This document shows, one piece after another, positions 24,239-33,700 of a DNA stretch of 64,000 nt; position 1 is the first letter of the stretch, and each line of letters opens with the position of its first letter. The stretch is from Pelagibius sp. CAU 1746. Its GTDB lineage: Bacteria > Pseudomonadota > Alphaproteobacteria > Kiloniellales > Kiloniellaceae. The position numbers and the translations under genes are program-made. The stretch is taken from NCBI RefSeq assembly GCF_039839785.1, contig NZ_JBDOQT010000002.1, forward strand, positions 682,001 through 746,000. Reading direction: 5' to 3'. The notes below the pieces were generated by a model that saw only the letters and a list, made by a program, of their open reading frames with translations, had not been told where the DNA came from and did not search any database.

Positions 24239-24801
24239 TATCGTTTTCCTGACCTTCGCACCATTCCGGTTCTGAACCGGAACCCTTCAATCGTGAACCT
24301 CAATTTCTTAACGAAATCCTAAGATAGATGTCGGGGAGCAGTACCGTGTCCGGTGCGCAGCATCAAGATGCGACCCCAAGTGCCTAGTCTGCAACGCATC
24401 CTGGCGGGTGTGACAAATTTGGCCCAGCCATCGGAGAAGCCGGCAAAAGTGTTAAGCGCCGCGATGCAGCTCTGGCACGTCTCCAACCTCCGGCCGTTCA
24501 GCGGAACTCCCCGCCCGGATGTATCAGGGTATCGCCAAGGGGTAGCCCCCTCAACCGTGATGTTTGCCCGGCAAAAGCGGCGAAGTTATGGCGGACCGCG
24601 GACCGCATCGGCACGGCGGTGCCGGCCGCCCGCCGCTCGGCGGCAGCGGCGCCGGGCCGCGCCAATTCACACCGCCGGGCCGTTATCCGGGATTGACAAG
24701 CCCCACCGGGACGGCTTGATATCAAGGAGAGCGCGGCCTGCAGGGCCGTGATAAGGCATGCGAAAACACCGACATGAAGTCAGGTCAACAGGGATGCAGG
24801 C
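24239..24801. other. Long intergenic region between divergent lipoprotein and polyamine genes
   Basis: About 560 bases with no supported gene. An AT-rich patch at 24290-24330 probably carries the lipoprotein promoter (minus strand). The right end holds the strong plus-strand promoter described separately. Open frames within it lack recognisable features. The transcript from the promoter would have an 80-base leader before potF. Confidence 0.5.
24693..24721 (+). promoter_or_regulatory. Sigma-70-type promoter of the polyamine ABC operon
   Basis: A perfect TTGACA (24693-24698), a 17-bp spacer and TTGATA (24716-24721) lie about 80 bp before the substrate-binding protein start. This is one of the best consensus promoters in the window. 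Confidence 0.65.
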
Positions 24802-25902
24802 ATGACAAAATCACGTTATTTCGCCCCGGCGGGCGCGGCAATCGCCCTCGCCCTGACGATGGGCCCGGTCCAGGCACAAGAAAAAGTCGTCAACGTTTTT
24901 AACTGGTCCGATTACATCGACGAATCGATCCTCGAGGACTTCGAGAAGGAGACGGGCATCAAGGTCGTCTACGACGTCTTCGATTCCAACGAGGTGCTGG
25001 AGACCAAGCTGCTGGCCGGCGGCACCGGCTACGACGTGGTGGTGCCCACGGGCTCCTTCCTGTCGCGCCAGATCCAGGCCGGCGTGTTCCAGAAGCTGGA
25101 CAAGGACAAGCTGCCGAACCTGAAGAACATGTGGGACGTGGTGGAAAAGCGCACCGCGACCTACGACCCCGGCAACGACTACTCCATCAACTACATGTGG
25201 GGCACCACCGGCATCGGCTACAACGAGGAAAAGATTCTTGAGCGGATGCCCGACGCACCGGTCGAGTCCTGGCGCATGGCCCTCGATCCGGACGTCATCT
25301 CCAAGTTCGCCGACTGCGGCGTCCACTTCCTCGATGCTCCGACCGAACTGATCCCGGCGGCGCTCAACTACCTCGGCGAGAATCCCGACAGCAAGGATCC
25401 CGACGTCATCGCCAAGGCCGAGGACGTGCTGATGGCCGTGCGCCCCTACGTCCAGAAGTTCCACTCCTCTGAGTACATCAACGCCCTGGCCAACGGCGAC
25501 ATCTGCATGGCCGTCGGCTGGTCCGGCGACGTACTGCAGGCCCGCGACCGCGCCGACGAGGCCGATAACGGCGTCACCGTGAAGTACTCGATCCCGAACG
25601 AGGGCGCCCTGATGTGGTTCGACCAGATGGCGATCCCCGCCGATGCCCCGCATCCCGAGGAAGCCCTGGCCTTCTTGAACTACATCATGGAGCCGGAGGT
25701 CATGGCCAAGGCGTCGAACTACGTCTACTACGCCAACGGCAACAAGGGCTCGCAGGAGTTCCTGGATGAAGAGGTGATCGGCGATCCGGCGATCTACCCG
25801 CCGCAGGCCGCCCTGAACTCCCTCTATACGGTTACGTCCTATCCGCCGAAGGTCCAGCGGGTCGTGACCCGCCTCTGGACCAAGGTGAAGAGCGGCCAGT
25901 AA
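24802..25902 (+). CDS. potF: Polyamine (putrescine-type) ABC transporter substrate-binding protein
   Basis: A 366-residue periplasmic binding protein. The signal peptide ends at VQAQ near residue 26. The mature domain opens with VVNVFNWSDYIDESILEDFEKETGIKVVYDVFDSNEVLETKLLAGG in fragments typical of PotF/PotD, followed by YDVVVPTGSFL. The NWSDYI and DSNE signatures match putrescine-binding PotF. It is first of a four-gene operon (binding protein, ATPase, two permeases) with a good promoter upstream. A stable hairpin separates it from the ATPase gene and would favour higher levels of this protein. Confidence 0.9.
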   Translation: MTKSRYFAPAGAAIALALTMGPVQAQEKVVNVFNWSDYIDESILEDFEKETGIKVVYDVFDSNEVLETKLLAGGTGYDVVVPTGSFLSRQIQAGVFQKLDKDKLPNLKNMWDVVEKRTATYDPGNDYSINYMWGTTGIGYNEEKILERMPDAPVESWRMALDPDVISKFADCGVHFLDAPTELIPAALNYLGENPDSKDPDVIAKAEDVLMAVRPYVQKFHSSEYINALANGDICMAVGWSGDVLQARDRADEADNGVTVKYSIPNEGALMWFDQMAIPADAPHPEEALAFLNYIMEPEVMAKASNYVYYANGNKGSQEFLDEEVIGDPAIYPPQAALNSLYTVTSYPPKVQRVVTRLWTKVKSGQ

Positions 25903-25910
25903 GCCTAAGC

Positions 25911-25944
25911 GACGGCCCCGCCCCGACACCGGCGCGGGGCCGTC
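25911..25944 (+). terminator. Intercistronic hairpin between potF and potG
   Basis: An 11-bp perfect stem (GACGGCCCCGC / GCGGGGCCGTC) with a 12-nt loop follows the potF stop by nine bases. No T-run follows, so it is more likely a transcript-stabilising or partial-termination element that keeps binding-protein mRNA in excess, as is common after binding-protein genes of ABC operons. Confidence 0.6.
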
Positions 25945-26023
25945 CGCCATTTGGGAGACAGGCCGCGCGGGGCGCAGCGGGCCGGGCCCGGCGCCCTCCG
26001 GCGGCAAGGGGGGACAGGACGGG

Positions 26024-27202
26024 ATGAGCGGAGCAGGCACTGCAAGCAACCAGGCGCGCAGCGGCTCTTCGGCCTCGCGCCAGCGTTGGGCCCCTTGGGA
26101 AGACCCCAACGAGAAACCCCACGTCCGGATCGTCGGCGTGACCAAACGCTTCGGCGACTTCGTCGCCGTCGACAACGTCTCCCTCGACATCTACAAGCGC
26201 GAATTTTTCTCCCTGCTCGGCCCCTCGGGCTGCGGCAAGACCACGCTGCTGCGCATGCTGGCCGGCTTCGAGGTTCCCAGCGAAGGCCAGATCCTGCTGG
26301 AGGGCGAGGACATGTCCGGCGTGCCGCCCTACGAGCGGCCGGTGAACATGATGTTCCAGTCCTATGCCCTCTTCCCGCATATGTCGGTCGAGCAGAACAT
26401 CGCCTTCGGGCTGAAGCAGGACCGCGTGCCCAAGGCCGAGATCGCCCAGCGCGTTGCGGAGGTCATCGAGATGGTCCAACTCGGCCAGTTCGTGAAGCGC
26501 AAGCCGCACCAGCTTTCCGGCGGCCAGAAGCAGCGCGTCGCCCTGGCCCGCAGCCTGGTGAAGAAGCCGAAGATGCTGCTGCTGGACGAGCCTCTGGGCG
26601 CACTGGACAAGAACCTGCGCACCCAGACCCAGTTCGAGCTGATGAACATCCAGGAGGAGACCGGAATCACCTTTGTGATCGTGACCCACGACCAGGAGGA
26701 GGCGATGACCGTCTCCAGCCGCATCGCGGTCATGGACCACGGCAAGATCGTCCAGGTCTCGACCCCGGGCGAACTCTACGAGGCCCCCAAGACCCGCTAC
26801 GTCGCCGACTTCATCGGCGAGGTCAACATCCTGGAGGGCCGCGGCGCCCAGCGTGAAGGCGACCACCTGTTGCTGCAGTGCCCGGAGGCCGGTTGCACGA
26901 TCCAGACCGGCCCCTATGCCGAAGAAGGCGGAGACGCCGCGCTGTGGGTTGCGCTGAGGCCCGAGAAAGTGCGCATCTCCAAGGAAGCGCCGGCGGACGC
27001 CAGCCGCAATTGCATGACCGGCGAAGTCTGGGACATCGGCTATCTGGGCAATCTCTCGACCTATCACGTCAAACTGGACAGCGGAAAGATGATCACCGCG
27101 ACCCAGGCCAACATGGCCCGCCTCATCGAACGGCCGATCACCTGGGAGGACCGGGTCTACCTCACCTGGGCGCCCGACGCCGCCGTGGTTCTGCGGGACT
27201 GA
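26024..27202 (+). CDS. potG: Polyamine ABC transporter ATP-binding protein
   Basis: A 392-residue ATPase of the PotA/PotG group that energises import. It has Walker A GPSGCGKTT near residue 70, the Q-loop in NMMFQSYALFPHM, ABC signature LSGGQKQRVALARSL near 166, Walker B MLLLDEPLGALDKNL and the switch His in VTHDQEEA. A C-terminal TOBE regulatory domain follows (VALRPEKVRISKEA). The N-terminal 25 residues before EKPHVRIVGVTKRF are low complexity, so a later start is possible. It is followed 10 bp later by the first permease gene. Confidence 0.9.
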   Translation: MSGAGTASNQARSGSSASRQRWAPWEDPNEKPHVRIVGVTKRFGDFVAVDNVSLDIYKREFFSLLGPSGCGKTTLLRMLAGFEVPSEGQILLEGEDMSGVPPYERPVNMMFQSYALFPHMSVEQNIAFGLKQDRVPKAEIAQRVAEVIEMVQLGQFVKRKPHQLSGGQKQRVALARSLVKKPKMLLLDEPLGALDKNLRTQTQFELMNIQEETGITFVIVTHDQEEAMTVSSRIAVMDHGKIVQVSTPGELYEAPKTRYVADFIGEVNILEGRGAQREGDHLLLQCPEAGCTIQTGPYAEEGGDAALWVALRPEKVRISKEAPADASRNCMTGEVWDIGYLGNLSTYHVKLDSGKMITATQANMARLIERPITWEDRVYLTWAPDAAVVLRD

Positions 27203-27212
27203 GGACGCCAGC

Positions 27213-28202
27213 GTGTCATCCTCCCCGCCGCCCGCCCCCGTTTCGCAGGCCCCCGTTTCGCCCGCCCCCGTTTCGCAGGCCGCCGTCGAGACCGCCGCAG
27301 CCGCCCGGCAGAAAAATCAGCGCCTCCTCAAATACCTCGTCATCTCCGTTCCCTACCTCTGGCTGCTGGTCTTTTTCCTAACGCCCTTCCTCATCGTGCT
27401 GAAGATCAGCCTCGTCGAAGTACGGGTGGCGATACCGCCCTATTCCGAGTTGATCACCTTCGTCGAGGACGGCTGGATCGCCTTTCACGGCTCGCTGGAA
27501 AACTATCTCTGGCTTTGGGACGATCCGCTCTACATCAACTCCTACCTCAGCTCCCTGAAGATCGCCGCGACCTCGACCGTGATGACGCTGCTGGTCGGCT
27601 ATCCCATCGCCTACGCCATGGCGCGGGCGCCGCGGCGCTGGCGCTTCGCCCTGCTGATGCTGGTGATCCTGCCGTTCTGGACCTCCTTCCTGATCCGCGT
27701 CTATGCCTGGATCGGGATTCTGAAAAAGGAAGGTCTGCTGAACCTGGCGCTGACGAGCCTGGGCCTGATCGACGAGCCCCTGACCATCCTCAACACCGAT
27801 ACCGCCGTCTACATCGGCATCGTCTATTCCTACCTGCCCTTCATGGTGCTGCCGCTCTACGCCAACCTGGAGAAGATGGACCTGAGCCTGCTGGAGGCCG
27901 CGGCCGACCTGGGTTGCCGGCCCATCAAGGCCTTCTGGGTGGTGACCATGCCGCTGTCGATGACCGGTATCGTGGCCGGCTGCTTCCTGGTCTTCATCCC
28001 CGCGGTCGGCGAGTTCGTCATCCCGGACCTGCTGGGCGGGTCCGAGACCCTGATGATCGGCAAGACCCTGTGGACCGAATTCTTCAAAAACCGCGACTGG
28101 CCGGTCTCCTCGGCGGTGGCCGTGATCCTGCTGCTGGTTCTGATCATCCCGATCGTCCTGTTCCAGCGCCAGCAGGAACGCAACGCGCGAGCGAGGGCCT
28201 GA
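27213..28202 (+). CDS. potH: Polyamine ABC transporter permease (PotH-like)
   Basis: A 329-residue inner-membrane permease with six helices and the EAA loop LLEAAADLGCRPIKAFWVVTMPLSMTGI in parts near residue 225, which docks to the ATPase. The N-terminal 30 residues are a Pro/Val/Ser repeat (PVSQAPVSPAPVSQ) encoded by three 15-bp tandem units, an unusual addition before the first conserved segment. It starts with GTG 10 bp after potG and is followed 4 bp later by the second permease gene. Confidence 0.9.
   Translation: MSSSPPPAPVSQAPVSPAPVSQAAVETAAAARQKNQRLLKYLVISVPYLWLLVFFLTPFLIVLKISLVEVRVAIPPYSELITFVEDGWIAFHGSLENYLWLWDDPLYINSYLSSLKIAATSTVMTLLVGYPIAYAMARAPRRWRFALLMLVILPFWTSFLIRVYAWIGILKKEGLLNLALTSLGLIDEPLTILNTDTAVYIGIVYSYLPFMVLPLYANLEKMDLSLLEAAADLGCRPIKAFWVVTMPLSMTGIVAGCFLVFIPAVGEFVIPDLLGGSETLMIGKTLWTEFFKNRDWPVSSAVAVILLLVLIIPIVLFQRQQERNARARA
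27237..27281. repeat. Three-copy 15-bp in-frame repeat at the potH 5' end
   Basis: The unit CCCGTTTCGCAGGCC occurs three times (27237, 27252, 27267); the middle copy has three changed bases. It encodes PVSQA/PVSPA/PVSQA in the cytoplasmic N-terminal tail of the permease. It looks like local slippage with little effect on function. Confidence 0.85.
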
Positions 28203-28206
28203 GCAC

Positions 28207-29028
28207 ATGAAACAGGGCCTCACCTGGTTCAACGTCGCCTCGCTGCTGCTCGGCTTCCTCTTCCTCTATCTGCCGATCGCGCTGCTGATCATCTACAGCT
28301 TCAACGAATCGCGTCTGGTGACGGTCTGGGCCGGCTTTTCGACCAAGTGGTATGCCGAGATGCTGCGGAACGAAGGCCTGATGAACGCCGCCTGGGTGAC
28401 GCTGAAGGTCGCCTTCACCTCCTCCACCTTCGCCACCGTGCTGGGCACCCTGGCCGGCCTCATCATGTCGCGCTTCGGCCCCTTTCACGGGCGCACCCTG
28501 TTTTCGGGCATGATCTACGCGCCTCTGGTCATGCCGGAGGTCATCACCGGCCTGTCGCTGCTGCTGATGTTCGTGGCCGTCGCCCTGGACCGCGGCTTCG
28601 TCACCGTCACCCTCGCCCACATCACCTTTTCCATGTGCTACGTGGCGGTCGTGGTGCAGTCCCGCCTGGCCGGCTTCGACCGCTCCATCGAGGAGGCGGC
28701 CATGGACCTGGGCAGCCCGCCGGGGCGCACCTTCTTCCAGATCACCCTGCCGATCATCGCCCCGGCGGTGATCGCCGGCTGGCTGCTGTCCTTCACCCTG
28801 TCCCTGGACGACCTGGTGATCGCCAGCTTCACCACCGGGCCCGGCGCCACCACCCTGCCGATGAAGATCTACAGCCAGGTGCGCCTGGGCGTGACGCCGG
28901 AAATCAACGCCGTCTGCACCGTCCTGGTCGGCCTGGTGGCGGCCGCCGTGCTCACCACCTCGCTGATCACCCGGCGCCAGGAGATACGGCGCGAGGCCGA
29001 GGAGCGTCAGGCCGTCGCCAACGGCTGA
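28207..29028 (+). CDS. potI: Polyamine ABC transporter permease (PotI-like)
   Basis: A 273-residue permease partner of PotH. Six membrane helices are visible, starting with FNVASLLLGFLFLYLPIALLIIYSF in parts, and the EAA loop SIEEAAMDLGSPPGRTFFQITLPIIAPAVIAG lies near residue 160. SLDDLVIASFTTGPGATTLPMKIYS near 200 is typical of PotI/PotC. It is last in the operon; the next gene (ligase) begins 57 bp later with a different theme. Confidence 0.9.
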   Translation: MKQGLTWFNVASLLLGFLFLYLPIALLIIYSFNESRLVTVWAGFSTKWYAEMLRNEGLMNAAWVTLKVAFTSSTFATVLGTLAGLIMSRFGPFHGRTLFSGMIYAPLVMPEVITGLSLLLMFVAVALDRGFVTVTLAHITFSMCYVAVVVQSRLAGFDRSIEEAAMDLGSPPGRTFFQITLPIIAPAVIAGWLLSFTLSLDDLVIASFTTGPGATTLPMKIYSQVRLGVTPEINAVCTVLVGLVAAAVLTTSLITRRQEIRREAEERQAVANG

Positions 29029-29085
29029 CGGCGTGCCTCCGCTGAACGGTTTCCTTGCCCGTGGCGATCCTCTACAAGATTCCCC

Positions 29086-30327
29086 GTGACAACCGCTCCT
29101 GAATCCCTGCGCGCCGAGACGGCGCGCCGCGCCCGCCTCGGGCTGCTTCTCGCTTGCTTTGCCTTGTTGCTGACCCCGCTCGCGCTGCTGGCCGACAAGG
29201 CGGTGGTTCCCCTGGTGCTGGCCACCGCCGCTGCCGGCGGACTGCTGCTCGGCACGCCGGCGCTGCCCTGGCGCATCGTCGACCGCCCCCTGGCCCTCTG
29301 CCTGGGGCTGTTGACCGGCTGGTGCCTGATCGCGTCGGCCTGGAGTTTCGATGCGGCGGACGCGGCCAAGCTGGCGGCGCGGATCGGCCTGCTGCTCTTC
29401 GCGCTGCTTTACCTGACGGGCCTTACCCGCTTCCTCGACGCGGCCCAGCGCCGCCGGGTGGCGCTGGGCTTTTGCCTGGGGTTTGCCGCCACCCTGCTGC
29501 TGGTGGTCGTCGAGCTGGCGTTCCAGTCACCGCTCCTCACGCTGCTCCGCGGACCGCTGGCCGGCGACTATGCCACCTATTCCCGCCTCAACCGCGGCAT
29601 CTCCGCCCTGGCCGTGCTGACCTGGCCGCTGGCGCTGCTGGCCTGGCAGCAGCAGCGGCGCGCCGTGGCGCTGGCCCTGCCGCCCGCCGTCTTGGCGCTG
29701 ACGCTGTTTTCCGAATCCTCGGCGTCCATGGTGGCGCTCGCCGCGGGCCTGCTGGCGGCCGCCTTGGCCGCCTGGAGCCGCGGGGCCGCGCGGCTGGTGC
29801 TGGTCCTGGCCATTGCCGGCGCGCTCTTCGCCGCACCCTTGGTGGTCGAAGTCGTCCAGCAGGCCGATCTGGAGCGCAGCCGGATCATCCCCGAAACCGG
29901 ACAGTACCGCCTGCACATCTGGAGCGTGGTCAGCGAGCGTTTTTCCGAGCGCCCCATCTTCGGCTGGGGTTTCGACTCTTCTCCGGCCTTGCCCGCCGGC
30001 GACGCCCAGCCCTTCCGGACCGGCGGCAAGATCATTCCCTCCCACCCGCACAACGGAGGGCTGCAGATCCTCGTGGAGTTGGGGCTGATCGGCGGCCTGA
30101 TGACCCTGGGCCTGCTGGCGGTCGTTGCCGGACGCATCGACCGCCTTGCGCCGGCACAACGCAGCGCCGCGGCGGCGATGACCGTCACCCTTCTGGGCAT
30201 CGCCTGCACGGCCTACGGCATCTGGCAGAGCCACTGGCTGTCGGTGATCGGCGCGGCGGCAGCGATCTTCGTCGCCCTGCTGCCGGCGCCGGAGGAAGCG
30301 TCTTCCGTCCCGCCGCCGCGCAGTTAG
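29086..30327 (+). CDS. O-antigen ligase / Wzy-type polymerase family membrane protein
   Basis: A 413-residue protein with about 10-12 membrane helices. The large periplasmic loop near residues 265-330 carries the Wzy_C motif HPHNGGLQILVELGLIGGL, where the His is functionally essential in WaaL/PglL-type ligases. These enzymes transfer a lipid-linked glycan to lipid A-core, or polymerise it. It starts at a GTG. It opens the polysaccharide region and is convergent with the flippase remnant. WaaL versus Wzy cannot be distinguished from sequence alone. Confidence 0.82.
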   Translation: MTTAPESLRAETARRARLGLLLACFALLLTPLALLADKAVVPLVLATAAAGGLLLGTPALPWRIVDRPLALCLGLLTGWCLIASAWSFDAADAAKLAARIGLLLFALLYLTGLTRFLDAAQRRRVALGFCLGFAATLLLVVVELAFQSPLLTLLRGPLAGDYATYSRLNRGISALAVLTWPLALLAWQQQRRAVALALPPAVLALTLFSESSASMVALAAGLLAAALAAWSRGAARLVLVLAIAGALFAAPLVVEVVQQADLERSRIIPETGQYRLHIWSVVSERFSERPIFGWGFDSSPALPAGDAQPFRTGGKIIPSHPHNGGLQILVELGLIGGLMTLGLLAVVAGRIDRLAPAQRSAAAAMTVTLLGIACTAYGIWQSHWLSVIGAAAAIFVALLPAPEEASSVPPPRS

Positions 30328-30336
30328 CGGGGGCCG

Positions 30337-30696
30337 CTAGCCCCCTTGGCGGGCGTTGCCTTGGGCGAAGGCGAGAAAACTGCCGAAGATGTTGTAGTGA
30401 TAGGCGATGTAGATGCCGCTGATCACCGCGGAGATCATGAAGGCGGCGATGGTCGCCGCCAGGACCCCCGCCACGCCGTAGGCCAGCGCGCCGTACCAAC
30501 TGAAATAGGCATTCAGCAGGATGCAGGTCAGGCTGCTGACCGACATCGGCAGGATGGCCTTGCGCAGGTGGAGGAAGGCCTGGTTGTGGTAGAAGTAGCC
30601 CATGGCCACGGTGCCGGCGATGGCCCAGGGAATGAGGCCGAAAGAGGCGGCGAACGACGGTCCGACGACCAGCGGCGCGGCCCTGGAGGCCGTCAC
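30337..30696 (-). pseudogene. C-terminal remnant of a polysaccharide flippase (Wzx/MurJ-like)
   Basis: A 119-codon frame with three to four membrane helices (SFGLIPWAIAGTVAMGYFYHNQAFLHL, then SSLTCILLNAYFSWYGALAYGVAGVLA, then ISAVISGIYIAYHY) that reads like the last quarter of an oligosaccharide flippase, normally about 400-500 residues with 12-14 helices. An in-frame TAG lies nine bases upstream of its first possible start, so the N-terminal part is missing. It abuts another truncated frame on the opposite strand, which fits a deletion or inversion scar. A functional small protein is unlikely. Confidence 0.65.
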
Positions 30697-30994
30697 CGCG
30701 TTCTACGACGATCCCGACTGGCTCGGCAGGATGCGCTACTTCGACGCCAGCTACCGGGGAAACGAAACGGAAATGTTCCGCCGCTTGGCGGTCGGCATCC
30801 GCGAGACGCTGCAGGACAGCGGCCTGACGCCGTTGCTGCTCGCCCCCAGCGCCGCCATGCCGCGCGCGACGGGCGCTGTCGCGGCCGCGGCCGAACTGCC
30901 GCGGCGCGGCGGCGCCGCCGCGGCGGAGCCGGAGGTCAAGCCTGAGGCCGCTCGCCGCGTTTCAGGACAAAGACCTTCTCCACGTAGCGGATGA
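30670..30994 (+). pseudogene. 5'-truncated fragment of an unidentified gene
   Basis: From about 30680 the plus strand reads protein-like: LEAVTAFYDDPDWLGRMRYF, ASYRGNETEMFRRLAVGIRE, TLQDSGLTPL, then low-complexity alanine-rich sequence that runs over the end of cysNC. I cannot name the family; a sulfotransferase or glycan-modifying enzyme would suit the neighbourhood but this is a guess. There is no convincing start codon and the upstream sequence belongs to the flippase remnant, so this looks like the 3' part of a broken gene. Confidence 0.45.
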
Positions 30995-32888
30995 TCCGCT
31001 CCACCGATTCGGGCACCGTCTCGGTCGCGGTATCGACGACCAGATCGGGCGCTTCGGGCGCCTCATAGGGCGCCGAAACGCCGGTGAACTGACGGATTTC
31101 GCCGGCGCGGGCCTTCTTGTAGAGGCCTTTGGGATCGCGCTGCTCGCAGGTCTCCACATCCGCCTTGACGTAGATCTCGTGGAAGCGGCCGGGCGCCGAG
31201 GCGCGGGCGCGATCCCGGTCGACCCGGTAGGGCGAGATAAAGGCGGTAATGCAGATGATGCCGCTGTCGGCGAAGAGAGCCGCCGCCTCGCCGACACGGC
31301 GGATGTTCTCCGTGCGGTCTTCCGGGGAGAACCCGAGATTGGCGTTGAGGCCGCGGCGCACGTTGTCGCCATCCAGCACGTAGACCTGGTAGCCCTTGGC
31401 GAAAAGCCGCTGCTCGACCTCCATGGCGAGCGTCGACTTGCCGGCGCCGGACAGGCCGGTGAGCCACAGCACGCCGCCGTGGTGGCCGTTGCGCGTCGCC
31501 CGGTTGTCGGCGGTCAGGCGGTGCTCCACCGAGATGACGTTGGTCGACTTCACCTCGACGACCTGGCGCTGGTCGGGCAGGCCCTCCATGGAGATGACGC
31601 CGCCGCCGACGGCGTCGTAGTCCTCGATCAGCACGAAGCGGCCGGTCTTCGGCAGATCGCCGTAGTCGTCGAGGCACAACACCTGGCGGCTGCGCAGGGT
31701 CACTTCAGCCACGGCGTTGCGCTCCACGGAATCGCCGGCGGAACTCTCCAGCGTCTGAGTGTCGACGATGCGCTCGATCGATTCCACCGTGACTTCGGCC
31801 TGCTGCGTGAGCAGCCTCAGCTTGTAGCGGCTGCCCACGGTCAGCGGCTTGTGGCCGAGCCAGAACAGGCGGGCATGGAACACGGTGGTCAGCTTGGGCG
31901 GATTGCCCACGTGACTGACCGTCTCCCCGCGCTCCACGAAGAGCTGCTCGTCCAGGGTGATCCCCACCGACTCGCCGGCCGCCGCGCTTTCCGGCTTGTC
32001 GTCCTCGGGCCACCCCTCGATGGTGCGCACCCGCGCGGTCTTGTTGGAGGGCGAGAACAGCACCGTGTCGCCCACCGAAATGCCGCCGCTCTCGATACGG
32101 CCGGCCAGGATGCGCCGGGCGTCGAACTTGTAGACGTCCTGGATCGGCAGGCGCAGCGGCTGGGCGCCGAGGCCCGGGTGGCCGTGAAACCCGTCCAGGG
32201 CGGAGAGCACCGTCGGGCCGTCGTACCAGGGCGTGCGCCAGGACCGCTTGGCCATGTTGTCGCCGTCGCGCGCCGAAATCGGCACGATGACCATGGGCGA
32301 TGCGCCGATGGATTCGAGGTATTCGGTAATCTCCTTCGAGACTTCCTCGAAGCGCGCCTGGTCGAAGTCGACCAGGTCCATCTTGTTCACCACCACAGCG
32401 ACCTGGCGGATGCCCAGCAGGTGCAGCAGATAGGCATGGCGGCGCGACTGCTCGCGCACGCCCTCGGCCGCGTCGACCACGACGATGGCCGCGTCGGCGC
32501 TGGCGGCGCCGCTGACCATGTTCTTCAGGAACTCCCGATGGCCCGGCGCGTCGATGATGACGTAGTCGCGCAGCGCCGTCTTGAACCAGATCTGCGTGGT
32601 GTCGATGGTCACCGCCTGGTCGCGCTCGGCCTGGAAGGCGTCGAGCACGAAGGACCATTCGATCGCCATGCCGCGGCGCGCGGAGACGGCCTCCAGCTCC
32701 TCGACCTTGCCCGGCGGCAGGGAATCGGTGTCGTACAGCAGCCGGCCGATCAGGGTTGATTTGCCGTGATCGACGTGGCCGACGATCACGATGCGATGCA
32801 GCGCCCGGGCGCCGTCGGTGTCCGCGTTTGCCAAAGCCTGGCCCTTCAACTGGTCCGGCGTCAGGGCGGTGGTGCCGTTGTCCTTCAT
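30936..32888 (-). CDS. cysNC: Bifunctional sulfate adenylyltransferase subunit 1 / adenylylsulfate kinase (CysNC)
   Basis: A 650-residue fusion. The N-terminal GTPase has [15 protein letters not shown] near residue 32, [12 protein letters not shown] and NKMDLVDF, and powers synthesis of APS from sulfate and ATP with CysD. The C-terminal APS kinase has [21 protein letters not shown] near residue 478, [16 protein letters not shown], and [13 protein letters not shown], and makes PAPS. The fusion is the NodQ type. PAPS feeds sulfotransferases as well as assimilation. It starts 17 bp after cysD ends and is followed by gene remnants of the polysaccharide region. Confidence 0.93.
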   Translation of the reverse strand: MKDNGTTALTPDQLKGQALANADTDGARALHRIVIVGHVDHGKSTLIGRLLYDTDSLPPGKVEELEAVSARRGMAIEWSFVLDAFQAERDQAVTIDTTQIWFKTALRDYVIIDAPGHREFLKNMVSGAASADAAIVVVDAAEGVREQSRRHAYLLHLLGIRQVAVVVNKMDLVDFDQARFEEVSKEITEYLESIGASPMVIVPISARDGDNMAKRSWRTPWYDGPTVLSALDGFHGHPGLGAQPLRLPIQDVYKFDARRILAGRIESGGISVGDTVLFSPSNKTARVRTIEGWPEDDKPESAAAGESVGITLDEQLFVERGETVSHVGNPPKLTTVFHARLFWLGHKPLTVGSRYKLRLLTQQAEVTVESIERIVDTQTLESSAGDSVERNAVAEVTLRSRQVLCLDDYGDLPKTGRFVLIEDYDAVGGGVISMEGLPDQRQVVEVKSTNVISVEHRLTADNRATRNGHHGGVLWLTGLSGAGKSTLAMEVEQRLFAKGYQVYVLDGDNVRRGLNANLGFSPEDRTENIRRVGEAAALFADSGIICITAFISPYRVDRDRARASAPGRFHEIYVKADVETCEQRDPKGLYKKARAGEIRQFTGVSAPYEAPEAPDLVVDTATETVPESVERIIRYVEKVFVLKRGERPQA

Positions 32889-32905
32889 CTTCGCACCCTC
32901 TTCCC

Positions 32906-33700
32906 TTACATGTAACCCGTGGCGCGCAGCCGCTCGAAGGCGTCCTCGCGCTCGTGGTCCATGGCGCGGCCGGCACGCTCCGATGTGTTGGTGGTCCGCA
33001 GTTCCTTGATGATGTCCTCGATGGAGGCGGCGTCGGACTCCACCGGGTTAGTGATGTCCTCGTCGCCCAGGGAGCGGTAGCGCTTGCCGTCCTTGGACAG
33101 GTACAGCGGTACGATGGGAATGCCCTCACGCTGCGTATAGAGCCAGATGTCCAGCTCCGTCCAGTGCAGCAGCGGGTGGATGCGGATGTGGGTGCCCGGC
33201 GGGAAATCGGTCTTGTACTGGTCCCAGAACTCCGGCGGCTGGTCGCGGAAGTCCCAGCCGCCGCCCTCGCCGCGGGGACTGAAGACGCGTTCCTTGGCGC
33301 GGGTCGCCTGCTCGTCGCGGCGGATCCCGGCGATCACCCCCTTCAACTCGTGCTTGGCGATGGCCTGGCGCAGCCCCTCGGTCTTGCGCGCCGCCGAGCG
33401 GGCCGCCGGCGGCAGCGAGGGGTCGATCTCCTCGATCGGCGGGCAGACCTCGCGCAGGAAGTCCAGGCCCCACTCCTCGGCATAGCGGTCGCGGAACTCG
33501 TACATCTCCTTGAACTTCTTGCCGGTATCGACGTGCATGACGGGAAAGGGCACAGACCCGAAGAAGGCCTTGCGCGCCAGCCAGATCATCACGTTGGAGT
33601 CCTTGCCCAGGGACCAGAGCATGGCCAAGGGCTCGATCCGGGCATAGGCCTCGCGGAGGATGTAGACGGATTGCGCTTCGAGAGCGTCCAAATGATCCAT
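32906..33700 (-). CDS. cysD: Sulfate adenylyltransferase subunit 2
   Basis: A 264-residue PAPS-reductase-fold ATP pyrophosphatase that forms APS with CysN. The P-loop is [18 protein letters not shown] near residue 29, [16 protein letters not shown] follows near 56, and the C-terminal [27 protein letters not shown] and [22 protein letters not shown] match CysD. It is somewhat shorter than the usual 300-residue enzyme at the C-terminus. It is the first gene of the minus-strand cysD-cysNC pair, which adjoins the polysaccharide genes rather than cysteine biosynthesis genes. Confidence 0.93.
   Translation of the reverse strand: MDHLDALEAQSVYILREAYARIEPLAMLWSLGKDSNVMIWLARKAFFGSVPFPVMHVDTGKKFKEMYEFRDRYAEEWGLDFLREVCPPIEEIDPSLPPAARSAARKTEGLRQAIAKHELKGVIAGIRRDEQATRAKERVFSPRGEGGGWDFRDQPPEFWDQYKTDFPPGTHIRIHPLLHWTELDIWLYTQREGIPIVPLYLSKDGKRYRSLGDEDITNPVESDAASIEDIIKELRTTNTSERAGRAMDHEREDAFERLRATGYM

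Noticed and set aside
24290-24330. A CtrA-type binding box upstream of the lipoprotein gene
   Set aside because: The TTAA-N7-CTAA spacing is close to the consensus but one half is imperfect, and the region is AT-rich enough to give it by chance.
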